From contig CADEFT010000014.1 in assembly GCA_902826685.1 (NCBI GenBank), forward strand, positions 62,001 through 126,000: a DNA stretch of 64,000 nt. Direction: 5' to 3'. Shown here in pieces: positions 44,151-54,500 of the stretch. Every line of letters begins with the position of its first letter. Position 1 is the first letter of the stretch. Made by a program: the position numbers and the translations under genes. The notes beneath the pieces were generated by a model. It had not been told where the DNA came from. It saw nothing but the letters and a program-made list of their open reading frames with translations, and did no database searches. This stretch comes from an uncultured Acidobacteriota bacterium (GTDB lineage: Bacteria > Acidobacteriota > Terriglobia > Bryobacterales > Bryobacteraceae).

Positions 44151-47100
44151 CGTGTGCGCGAGGCGACCTCCGCGGCGAGTTCGGCGATGGTCGGCTTCTC
44201 AAACAGAAGCGAGATCGGCAGATCGACGGCAAGGCTGTCCATCATCCGGGCCACTACTCCGGTGGCCATCAGCGAGTGTCCGCCCAACTGGAAGAAGGAA
44301 TCGTGAATGCCGATCCGGTCGAAGCCGAGGAAGCTCGACCAGATGGCGGCGATGGTCCGCTCGGCCGGAGTCCGTGGCGGCACAGGCTCTCGTGCCGCGC
44401 CAGGGGCCCACTCAGGTGGAGGCAGCGCGCGGCGGTCGGCTTTTCCATTGCGGGTGAGCGGGATTCGCTCGACTGGCAGGAAAGCGGACGGGATCATGAC
44501 GGGCGGCAGGAGCGCCGCCATATGGGTGCGCAGTTGTTCGGCGGTCACGGGGGCGTTGGCCGTGTAATAGGCGCAGAGAGCGCGTTCGGGTTCGCCGGCC
44601 GGGCTCGCGGGCTCGCGATAGCCCACTTCGTCGAGCATGGCGCGCACGCGCGGCACGTCGATTTCGTCCTCCAGTTCATCGAGCGCCTCGTCGCGCTGCT
44701 TGTGGCCCATTCGAACGTCCCAGGAATAGGGCAGCGCGTAGTTGTGGTAGCCGAGCCGCTGTTGATGGACGTAGATGCCGGCGTCGTTGATCCGGCAGTT
44801 GGTGGAGCGGCCGGTATCGGCGGGCCGCCGCCAGCCCAGGCGCCGTTCAAGATGGGCCAGCATGCCGCCCAGGCTGACGTCGAAATAGCGGTAAAAATCC
44901 ACGATCTCGACTTCTTCGAAAATCCGGTCGTTCTCAAAGATCCGGACAGGCAGGCGGCGGGCGATGGCGTCGTTCAGGCGATGGTAGATCTTCCGCGCTT
45001 CGAGCACGGCGCGGTCCACGCGTTCGCCGTCGAAATCCGGAACGTTGTAATACTTCGAGAGCCGCGTCTCAAAAAGCTGGCCGCGGCTGAGGCCGGTGAG
45101 GATGAGCGGGATGCCGCGCTCTTTGGCCAGGTTGAGCGACAGCGTGTAGAGCGTCTTGAAGCAGCCGTTGCAGACGTTGGCGTGGCGCTCCAGGCTCTCG
45201 GCGAAGATCTCGTTCATGTGCGGCGTGGAGCCGAACAGGTGATCGGCGCCAAGGCGCGCGGTGACCTCGCGGATGTTTTCCCGGGCGCCTTCGGAAAGAT
45301 AGCCGGGGTCGAGCGTGTAGGCGAGAGGGCGCGCGCCGCGCGCCACCACCTCAGACAGCATGTAGGTGGAATCCTTGCCGCCGCTCAGCAGGACCAGGCA
45401 ATCGTAGCCGCCCGAGCGCCGCGCGCGAGCCGCTTCGAGCAGGCGGTCGAAATCTTCCGGAGTCCGGAAATAAGACTCGACGCGTTCCCGGTTGGCTTCA
45501 AAGGCGTGGCAGGTGTCGCAGACTCCGGCGGAGTCGATGACGGTGCCGGGATAGTTGGAGGCGAGCCCGCAGCGCATGCAATGCCGCGCGGCGGCTTTCG
45601 ACTGGGGCGTAGCGGCGGCGCCGCGGCTCACCAGCAGGACGTGGCAATCGGCGATGGCGGGATGGGACGCCAGCGCCGCGGCGACGTCGCCGGTGTCGAT
45701 GCGGTAGCCGCGGATCTTCACCTGCTCATCGCGGCGGCCCAGGTATTCGAGGATGCCGTCCGGCCGCCAGCGCGCCAGATCGCCCGAACGGTACATTTTC
45801 CCGCCGTCCTCGCCGGCTGGCAGGAAACGTCCGGCGGTGAGCTCCGGTTGGCCCAGGTATCCCTGTGCGACGCCCGCGCCCGCGATATACAACTCGCCCG
45901 GTATGCCGATCGGGACGGGCTGGCGGTTGGCGTCCAGCACAAAGAGCCGGGTATTACCGGCGGGCTTGCCGATGGGCACCGAGGTGGAGCGCGCCTCAGG
46001 ATCGAAGCGGTGCAGCATGCAGCCCACTGTGGTTTCGGTGGGTCCGTATTCGTTCAGGATTTCGATGGCACCGTGCGCGCTTTCGTGAATGCGGCGGCAC
46101 AGATCGGATTTGAGATCTTCGCCGCCCAGAATCAGGCGGCGGATGCGTGTGCCGCTCAAGTCCATGTCCTTGATCAGCGCCAGGTGCGAGGGGGTCAGTT
46201 TGACGATATCCACCTCCTGGCTGCGCACGATGCGGAAGATGGCGGGCACTCCACGCTCCTCGCGGTAGACGGCGATGCGCCCTCCGGTGACCAGCGGCAC
46301 GAACAGGGAAGTCACGGTCAGGTCGAAGGAGAGGGAAGTGAAGAAAGCGAAAGCGAGCGCCTCGCCGCCCGTGTATACTCGCGCGGCCCAGTGGATGTAG
46401 TGCAGCAGGTTGCCATGGTCCACCACGACACCTTTGGGACTGCCGGTGGAACCCGAGGTATAGATCACATAGGCGGGTTGCGAGGCGGACGTCGAGCGGC
46501 GCACGGTCTCACAGGCGGTTTGCGGCAGGTCGAGGAAGTTGCCGTGGAGGCTTGAGGCACGGCGGCGCATGTGCGGCCCGGCGACCAAAACCGCGGCGGC
46601 ATTGGAGTCCTTCAGCAGCGTTTTCAATCGTTGCTCGGGGGCCGCATGATCGAGCGGAAGATAGGCCGCGCCGCATTTCAGAATGCCCAGAACGGCGCAG
46701 ATGAGCTCGAGGGAGTGATCCATCAGCAGGGCGACCACGGTGCCGGGGCCGGCCCCCGCCTCTTGCAGCAGGACGGCCGCCGAGTTGGCGCGCTGGTCCA
46801 ATTCCCGGTAGGTGAGCGTGCGTTCGCCGTCCACAGCCGCGACGGCGCCGGGAGTCCGCCTTACCTGCTCTTCGAACAGATCGACAACGCTCGCCGCTGC
46901 TGGAGGCGCCACGGCGGTTCGATTCCATTCGTCAAGGAGGCGGCGCTCCTGTTCGGTGACGAGATTGAGTTCGGAGACGCGGACGGCCGGCTGCGTGGCA
47001 ATGCCCCAGAGCAAACGCTCGAGATGCCCGATCATGCGCCCGGCGGTGGCGTCGTCGAACAGATCCTGCCTGTAAAACCAGGTGAGGTGAAGAATGCCGC

Positions 47101-48499
47101 GAGCGTGATAGGCCTCGATATTGAGATCGAACTTCACGGCGCCGAATTCGAACTCGAAGGGCTCGATGGCGATGTCCGGCAGCGCCAGCATGCCTTTGCG
47201 CGCATCGAGCCAGGAGATGGCGGCCTGAAACAATGGGGTGTTGCCGTGAGTGCGATCGGGCTGCAGGGCTTCCACCAGCTTTTCGAAGGGAACCTGCTGG
47301 TGTTCGATGGCCGCGAGCGTTGTGGCTTTGACGTGGTCGAGAAAGTCGGAGACGAGCGGATCGCCGGCCACCGAAAGGCGCAGCACGATGGTGTTTGTGA
47401 AGACACCGATCAAGCGTTGGATTTCCGGCCACTCGCGATTCTCCACCGGACAGCCGAGCGACACCTCGTCCTGGCCCGAATAGCGGCTGAGCAGCAGGGC
47501 GAGTGCGCCGGTGATCAGCGTGGCCATGGTGGTTTCGCGCGATCGCGCGGTTTGAGTAAGCGCGTCGAGCAGGGCGCTACCGGCGGTCCAGTTCCGCGCG
47601 CTTCCTTTAAAGGTTTGCGAGGCTGGCCGGGGACGATCGGTGGGCAGCTCAAGCAGCGGCGGTGCGCCGGACAATTGCTCTTTCCACCATTCGATGTCCG
47701 CCGCGGTTTGCGGTTGGCCGAGCCGCTCGCGCTCAAACGCGGCGTAGTCGGCGTACTGCACCGGCAGAGGGGGAAGAGGAGTTTCCGGGGAAGCGTAGAC
47801 CGCGGCGGCCTCCTCGAACAGGATCTCGAGGGAGCGCCCGTCGGTCGAGATGTGATGCATCACGATAACGGCGACGTGATCGTCCTCCGCCAGTTTCAGC
47901 AGTCCGATGCGGAACGGCGGCCCTTGCGTTAAATCGAACGGAGCGGCGGCAAGCCCGGCGGCCAGGCGGCGCGCCCGATCCATGCGCTCCGGTTCGCCGG
48001 AAGCGGAGAGATCTTCGTATTGAATGTGGATCGGCGACGGGGCATGAATCCGCTGCACGGCTTCGCCCCGCTGCCATTCGAAAGTCGTGCGCAGCGCTTC
48101 ATGGCGGTGGACGACGGTCTCGAAAGCACGCTCCAGGCGGGCCGCGTCGAGCGCCCCGCGCAGGCGCATCGCCTTGGGCACGTTGTAGGTGGAGCCGTTG
48201 CCGTCCAGTTGATGGAGCAGCCACAGGCGTTGCTGCGCCATCGAGGCGGGCATGACGCCGCCGCGCGGCACCGTGGCGATGGCGGGCGGCGCGCTGGCGG
48301 CTCCGGCGCGCGCGTCGCGCAGGAACTCCAGCAACGCCGGTTTCGACTGGCGGATCTCCGCCGCCAGCTCGTCCGTCATGATTCCGGCGGGGGCTTCGAA
48401 ACGAAGCTGCCCGTTGTCTTCCCACAGCCGCACCCGCAGCGCTCTGAGGCGATCCACCAGGGCCGCCACGGTAGTCCGGGCTTTCGTTGCCGCTTGCAT
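44147..48499 (-). CDS. NRPS module TubC-C-A(Asn)-PCP with a PP-loop ATPase domain inserted in the A domain
   Basis: About 1450 residues from ATG 48499, two bases after the preceding stop. Residues 1-60 are a TubC-like docking domain (VAALVDRLRALRVRLWE, then LLEFLRDA). C domain with MHHISTDGRS (about 216); A domain with VIYTSGSTGSPKG (about 680) and code D-L-T-K-I-G-E-V-G-K, asparagine type. After RIRGY-type core A8 the A domain is split at about residue 973 by some 320 residues that carry zinc-type Cys pairs and a LLSGGKDSTYML PP-loop, then resumes with LCAYYTANAP and RNGKADRRALPPPE (A10, about 1353). PCP with LGGHSLMATG (about 1407). The insertion makes the protein unusual among single-module NRPSs. 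Confidence 0.92.
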   Translation of the reverse strand: MQAATKARTTVAALVDRLRALRVRLWEDNGQLRFEAPAGIMTDELAAEIRQSKPALLEFLRDARAGAASAPPAIATVPRGGVMPASMAQQRLWLLHQLDGNGSTYNVPKAMRLRGALDAARLERAFETVVHRHEALRTTFEWQRGEAVQRIHAPSPIHIQYEDLSASGEPERMDRARRLAAGLAAAPFDLTQGPPFRIGLLKLAEDDHVAVIVMHHISTDGRSLEILFEEAAAVYASPETPLPPLPVQYADYAAFERERLGQPQTAADIEWWKEQLSGAPPLLELPTDRPRPASQTFKGSARNWTAGSALLDALTQTARSRETTMATLITGALALLLSRYSGQDEVSLGCPVENREWPEIQRLIGVFTNTIVLRLSVAGDPLVSDFLDHVKATTLAAIEHQQVPFEKLVEALQPDRTHGNTPLFQAAISWLDARKGMLALPDIAIEPFEFEFGAVKFDLNIEAYHARGILHLTWFYRQDLFDDATAGRMIGHLERLLWGIATQPAVRVSELNLVTEQERRLLDEWNRTAVAPPAAASVVDLFEEQVRRTPGAVAAVDGERTLTYRELDQRANSAAVLLQEAGAGPGTVVALLMDHSLELICAVLGILKCGAAYLPLDHAAPEQRLKTLLKDSNAAAVLVAGPHMRRRASSLHGNFLDLPQTACETVRRSTSASQPAYVIYTSGSTGSPKGVVVDHGNLLHYIHWAARVYTGGEALAFAFFTSLSFDLTVTSLFVPLVTGGRIAVYREERGVPAIFRIVRSQEVDIVKLTPSHLALIKDMDLSGTRIRRLILGGEDLKSDLCRRIHESAHGAIEILNEYGPTETTVGCMLHRFDPEARSTSVPIGKPAGNTRLFVLDANRQPVPIGIPGELYIAGAGVAQGYLGQPELTAGRFLPAGEDGGKMYRSGDLARWRPDGILEYLGRRDEQVKIRGYRIDTGDVAAALASHPAIADCHVLLVSRGAAATPQSKAAARHCMRCGLASNYPGTVIDSAGVCDTCHAFEANRERVESYFRTPEDFDRLLEAARARRSGGYDCLVLLSGGKDSTYMLSEVVARGARPLAYTLDPGYLSEGARENIREVTARLGADHLFGSTPHMNEIFAESLERHANVCNGCFKTLYTLSLNLAKERGIPLILTGLSRGQLFETRLSKYYNVPDFDGERVDRAVLEARKIYHRLNDAIARRLPVRIFENDRIFEEVEIVDFYRYFDVSLGGMLAHLERRLGWRRPADTGRSTNCRINDAGIYVHQQRLGYHNYALPYSWDVRMGHKQRDEALDELEDEIDVPRVRAMLDEVGYREPASPAGEPERALCAYYTANAPVTAEQLRTHMAALLPPVMIPSAFLPVERIPLTRNGKADRRALPPPEWAPGAAREPVPPRTPAERTIAAIWSSFLGFDRIGIHDSFFQLGGHSLMATGVVARMMDSLAVDLPISLLFEKPTIAELAAEVASRTR
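44621..45583 (-). other. PP-loop ATP pyrophosphatase (alpha-ANH) domain inserted within the Asn adenylation domain
   Basis: Residues about 973-1293 of the protein at 44147-48499. In order: an N-terminal Cys pair C974-x2-C977 and a second pair C994-x2-C997 (zinc-ribbon-like), the nucleotide loop SGGKDS at 1039-1044, a central NVCNGCF (C1110, C1113), LILTGLSRGQLFETRL, and a late STNCRINDAG. This order of zinc ribbon, PP-loop and central CxxC is seen in sugar amidotransferases of the WbpG type and in tRNA thiolases of the TtuA/TtcA type. Those enzymes adenylate a carbonyl oxygen and replace it with N or S. The domain has intact motifs, so it looks functional. Confidence 0.8.
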
Positions 48500-48501
48500 C
48501 T

Positions 48502-51500
48502 TTAGAGAACCCCGCTTTCGAATCCACCCGCGGCGGCGGCGCGCGCCGGCTGTTGCGCCCAACGGATCGCATCGATGTGGCGTGCCAGCGCTTCGATGGT
48601 GGACTCCTCGAAGACGACCCGCACCGGCAGTTGGATCGACAACTGGCGCCGCAGCCGGTCAAGGGCTCGCAGCGCCAGCAAAGAGTCGCCGCCCAAAGAG
48701 GCGAACGTGCTGCCGGGTGGGATTTCTTCGAGGCCCAGCACGCTGCGCCAGACCGCGGCGACTACGCTTTCGGTATCGCCGGGACTCTCCGCCCGTTGGA
48801 GCCCGGCGGCCGTGTCCGCCAGCCCGAGGAACCGGCGTGTGGCGCGTTCTTCGGTCAAAGGATCGGCGGGCGATACGGCCAGCCGTTCCAGATCGAGCCG
48901 CGAGAGAACCCGGCGCAACGCCTCGCGCCCTTTGGCGGCCGTGATGCCTCCCGTCAACGGTTCCCCCGAGACTTCGCGGTGCAGGCGTTCCACGGCTACG
49001 GCCATGCCCACTTCGCGCCAGCGGCTCCAGTTCACCGACAGCACCGGATGATCGGGCGAGGACATCGCTTCGGCGAAGGCATCCTGAAACGCGCAGGCGG
49101 CGGTGTAGGCGACGGCTCCGAAACCGCCGGAGATGGCGGACATCGAAGAACACAATAAGAGAAACGCTTTCGGCCGGTGCCGCAGCCGCTCGTGGAGATT
49201 TTGCGTGCCGGCGACCTTGGCGGCGAACTCGGCCTCGCAGGCCTCCCGTTTTTTCAGGCGAACGGTTCCGCCGCCGGGGATGCCGGCCGCGTGGAAGACG
49301 CCATCGATGGGGACGCCCCGCGCGTCAAGCGTTTCGAATAAGGAACGCACCGTGGCGGCGTCGGCGGCGTCGCCGGGGAACGCATCCACTTGCGCGCCGG
49401 CCGCGCGCAGACTTTCGATGGCGGGCGAATGCGATGGCGCCGTGGCCGTGCGGCTCAACAGGATCAGGTGAGGCGACCGCACCGACGCCGCGATCTCTTG
49501 AGCGATCTCGAAGCCTACGCCGGTGAGGCCGCCGGTGATGAGATACACGCCGCGATCGTGAAGGGCCGGGTGGCCGTCGGCGCGGCTTTCCACGGCGGCA
49601 AAGCGCCGGACCCAGCGGCGGCCCTGGCGATAGGCGACCAGCGCTTCCGCTCCACCGGCGCGCGCTTCGTCCACGATCTGGCGGGCCAATCGTGGCGACC
49701 AGCGGTCAAAGTCGACAGCGAGGGTCCGCACGTGCTCATCCTCCTGTTCGAGCACGCGGAGCGCGGCGGCGGCCATGGCGCGGTAGGGGTCCACGGAATC
49801 TTCACCGGTGACGCGACAGGCAACCTGGGTCAGGTTTACGAGCAGGCAGGGTAGCGGCCGCGGCCGGGCCGCGAGAGCCTGGCCTAGCGCCAGCAGTCGA
49901 TAAAAGCCGTCCGCCGGACACAGGTTCAGAATCGCGTCGAAGGGCTGCGCGGGAAGATCCGCCGTGGCGCTGTGAACGGCGTTCTCGCCGCGGGTGCGCA
50001 ACTCTTGCATCAGGCTGGCGGCTTCAGCGCCCGGACCGAGCACCAGCCAGGTCTTCACACCGGTGCCGGAAGGCGGCAGCGGCACGGACGCACTCTGCCA
50101 GCCGGGGGCCCAGAGAAAATCCGCTGCCGCCGGCGGGCGCTCCGGCGGAATGACGTGACGGGTCCGTTCAAACGGATAAGAAGGCAGCGGGATTCGGACG
50201 TGGCGCTCGTTCTTATACCAGTGGGCCAGGTTGATGGGAACGCCGGCGGTCCACAATTGGGCGGCGGTATGGAGCGGGTGGGTTTCGCCGGGCGCGGCGG
50301 CCAGAAGGTAGGCGCCGGGGTGGGCGGAGTCCGCAATAAGAGGCGGATCGAGCGGGCCCCCCTGCGCAAGGAGCGGCAATGCCTCTTCGATGCGGAGGGC
50401 GCCGGTCAGGCAGGCGGCTGCGTATGCTCCGGTCCCCTCGGCGATAGCGGCCACCGGAATCACGCCCCAGGCGCGCCACATCTCGGTGCAGGCAAATTCC
50501 AGCGCGAGCAAGCTGGCCTTTTCGTAGGCCGGTGCTTCCCAGAGCGCGCGGTGCAGGTCGAAATGAGGACGCAGGATTTCGGCGCAGCGGTCGATCGCCT
50601 GGCGGAAGGCGTCGTCGCAGGCGTAGAGCCCCTGGCCCGCGCCGGGCTCGACGATTCCTGGATAGACAAACACGATTGGCTTCGCCGCCGCCGCCAGGCT
50701 TGCCACGGCTTCGGAGCCGCGTAAGATTTGTGCCGCTTCCTGCGCGGTCCGGCACACCACGGCGAGGCGATGCGCAAACTCGCGGCGGCCCGTTGCCAGC
50801 GTATAGGCGGCTTCGGCGAGCGGCGCACCCGCTTCGAGAGCGTCCGCCAGCCGATGGCGGGCGCGACCGAGCGCTTCCGGGCTGCGCGCCGATAGCGTGA
50901 GCAGGTGATGCGTCCGCCGGGAGGGCCCGGCCGGCGCGCGTTCCGCCTGTTCGACGATGACATGGGCGTTGGTTCCGCCCAGGCCGAAGGAAGAGACGGC
51001 TGCGCGGCGCGGGGTGTCCTTGGCGGGCCAGGGTGTGAGCCGCGAGGCAACCGTGAAGGGACTCGATTCAAAATCGATGTGGGGATTCGGCCGCTCGAAA
51101 TGCAGGCTGGCGGGGATCGCCCCGTGTTCTACCGCCAGCACGGTTTTGATCAATCCCGCGATTCCGGCGGCGGCATCGAGATGCCCGATATTGCTTTTGA
51201 CCGATCCGATGGCGCAGAAACCGGTGGCGGGGGTGTGGCGGCGATAGGCTCGGGTGAGCGCGGCGATCTCGATGGGATCGCCCAGCGGCGTGGCGGTGCC
51301 GTGCGCCTCGACATAGCCGATCGTTTCGGGGGAAATGCCGGAACGTTCGAGCGCGGTCGAGATGGCCGTGGTCTGGCCTTCCACGCCGGGCGCGGTATAG
51401 CCCGCCTTCGAGGAGCCGTCGTTGTTGACGGCGGCGGCCTGAATGACGGCGTGGATATGATCGCCGTCGGCCTGGGCGTCTTCGAGGCGTTTCAACAGAA

Positions 51501-54500
51501 CGGCTCCGGCGCCGCTGCCGGCCACCGTGCCTTGCGAAGCCGCGTCGAAGGGACGGCACCGGCCGTCGGAGGAGAACATCATTCCTTCTTCGTGCAGGTG
51601 ACCGGCGGCCTGCGGAAAACGGATGCTGACGCCGCCCGCCAGAGCGGCGCGGCAATCGCCCCGCAGCAGGCTTTCGCAAGCCATCGATACGGCCACCAGC
51701 GACGTGGAACAGGCCGTTTGCACGCTTATGCTGGGGCCGGTGAGATTGAGTTTGTAGGAGACGCGCGTCGGAAGATAATCCTTGTCGCTTGAGATCATCA
51801 GCGCCACCGGGCCGCGGCCGGCCAGCACGCCGGGGCGGGAATGCAGGTGGGTCAGAGCGTAGGTGTTGAGCCCCGCGCCGGCAAAGACGGCTACGGGTCC
51901 TTCCATTCGCGCCGGATCGTAGCCCGCGCGCTCGAAGGTCTCCCAGGCCACTTCCAGAAAGACGCGCTGTTGCGGATCGAGAATCTCGGCTTCCGACGGA
52001 GGCACATCGAAGAAGGCGGCATCGAAACAATCGGCCCCGTCGAGGGAGCCATGGGCGCGGACGAATTTCGGGTCGCGCAGTCGCGCTTCGGTCTCACCGG
52101 CCGCGCGCAGTTCTTCGTCTGAGAAAAAGTGGATGGACTCGCGCCCGGCCGCAAGGTTCGCCCAGAACTGTTCGGGGTTTTCGGCGCCGGGGAATCGGCA
52201 GGCCATGCCGACGATGGCGATCTGGAACGGTCCGGGCCCGGCCTGGCGCGGCACCGGCGCCGGCGCCGGCGCCGGGCCGCTCCCGAAGCCGCCGATGTGG
52301 CGGGCCAGGCTCGAGATGGTGGGATGCTCGAACAGATCGAGCAAAGTGAGCCTTGTTCCGTAGACGTCCTGCAGGCGTCCGTGCACGCGCATCAGCTTGA
52401 GCGAATGACCGCCGAGATCGAAGAAGTTCTGATCGGCGGCGGCGGGCTCGGCTCCGAGCACCTCCTTCCAGGCATCGGCGATCGCGCGCTCGATGGCCGT
52501 AAGCGCGGCGGCCCTGGCGGGCGGGGATTGAGTTCGGGGCTCCGGGAGCGCCCGCCGGTCGATCTTTCCGCTCGACAGGCGCGGGATTTCCTCAAGCGGG
52601 AGAAACCAGGAAGGGATCATCGCCTCTGGAAGATGCGCCCGCGCGTGGCGGCTGAGCTCCGCCGGCGTGAGGCCGGGCCTTGCGGCGGTGAAATAAGCGG
52701 CCAGGCTGGTATCGTCCCGATCCCGGCAGGCGACGGCCACGGCGTCGGCGACCGCGGGGTGCGCGCGCAGCACCGCTTCGATTTCGCCCAACTCGATCCG
52801 CACGCCGCGAATCTTCACCTGCTGGTCCAGACGGCCGAGGTATTCGATGTTGCCGTCGGCCAGATAGCGGCACAGATCGCCGGTGCGATAGAGGCGCCCT
52901 TCTCCAAAGGGGTTGGGGATGAAACGCTCGGCCGTAAGGTCCGGTCGGTTCCAATAGCCGCGTCCCACCTGCACGCCGCCGATGTGTAACTCCCCGGGTA
53001 CGCCTTGGGGCATCGGGCGGCACTCCCGGTCAAGCACATAAAGCTGCGTATTGGCGATCGGGCGCCCGATCGGTATTCCCGATTCCGCCGGCCCGCGCGG
53101 GCAGGCATACCAGCTCACATCCACGGCCGCTTCGGTGGGCCCATAGAGATTGTGGAGTTCGGCGGGAAGACGCGCGTGGAACCGTGCCGCCAAGTCCGGC
53201 GCCAATGCCTCGCCGCTGGCGATGACGCGGCGTAACGACCGGCAGGCGGAGAGCTCCTTGGCATCGAGAAAGATTCGCAGCATCGACGGAACGAAGTGCA
53301 GTGTCGTGATCTGGTGCGAACGGATGCTGTCCACCAGGTAGTCGCGGTCCAGATGGCCGCCTGGCCGCGCCATGACCAGCCTGGCGCCTACCATCAGCGG
53401 CCAGAGAAATTCCCACACCGAAACGTCGAAGGAGAACGGAGTCTTCTGAAGCACCGCTTCGTCCGGACCGAGGGCGAAGGCTTCCTGCATCCAAAGCAGG
53501 CGGTTCAGCAGGCCGGCGTGCGTATTGATGGCGCCCTTGGGTGCGCCGGTAGATCCCGACGTATAGATCATGTAAGCGGCCGAAGCGGGATGAAGCGAGC
53601 GCGGAGGAGGCTCGTCGCGGCCCGCGGCGCCGCGGACCTGAGCCGCATCGAGGACGATCGAAGCGCCGCAATCGGCGAGCATGGCGTTGCGCCGCGCTTC
53701 GGGCAGACCGGGATCGACCGGCACGTAGGCCGCGCCCGCTTTCAGAATCCCGGTAAGCGCGACCGGCAGTTCGAGCGAGCGCTCCATCCTCACGCCCACC
53801 AGAGTGCCGGGCCGGACGCCGCGTTCGAGCAGCAGGTGCGCCACTCCATTCGCCCGGCGATCGAATTCGCGGTAGGTCAGCGTCTCCCGTTCGAAGACAA
53901 CCGCGATGGCGCCGGGAGTCCGCCTGGCCTGAGCTTCGATCCAATCGGGGACGGACTGATGCAGCGGATAGTGGCGGCCGGTGCCGTTCCAATCGCGAAC
54001 CTGGCGCCCGGTTTCGGCGCCGGACAACTCCAGATCCCGCAGCCGGGTCAGGGGCGCGTCCAGGAAAGACAGCAGCAGGTGCCGGTAGAGCGCCAGCAGC
54101 CGCTGGACATCGCCCGGTTCGAGGCGATTGCGATCGTAGACGGCGGTGAAGTTGAGCTTCTCCTCGCCGCTGGCGATGAGGGTGAGCGGATAGTGCGGCC
54201 GTTCGACGACACGGACCCCGGTCGCGGTGAGATCGCCGAACTTACCTTGAATGGCGGAATCGACGGGGTAGTTCTCGAGAACCAGCAGAGTTTCAAACAG
54301 CGCGGCGCCGCTCGGCAGGCTGGCCATGCCCTGGATGTCCACCAGCGGCAGGTGGGCGTGTTCCTCGCGCCGCGCTTGCGCGGTCTGCAGTTGGCTTAGC
54401 CAATCGCTCAAGCGGGCGTTCGCCGCTATGCCAATCCGCGCGGGTACGCTGCGCATCAGCAGTCCGGTGCCGCTCGAGGCATGGGCGCGTCCGGAGACCG

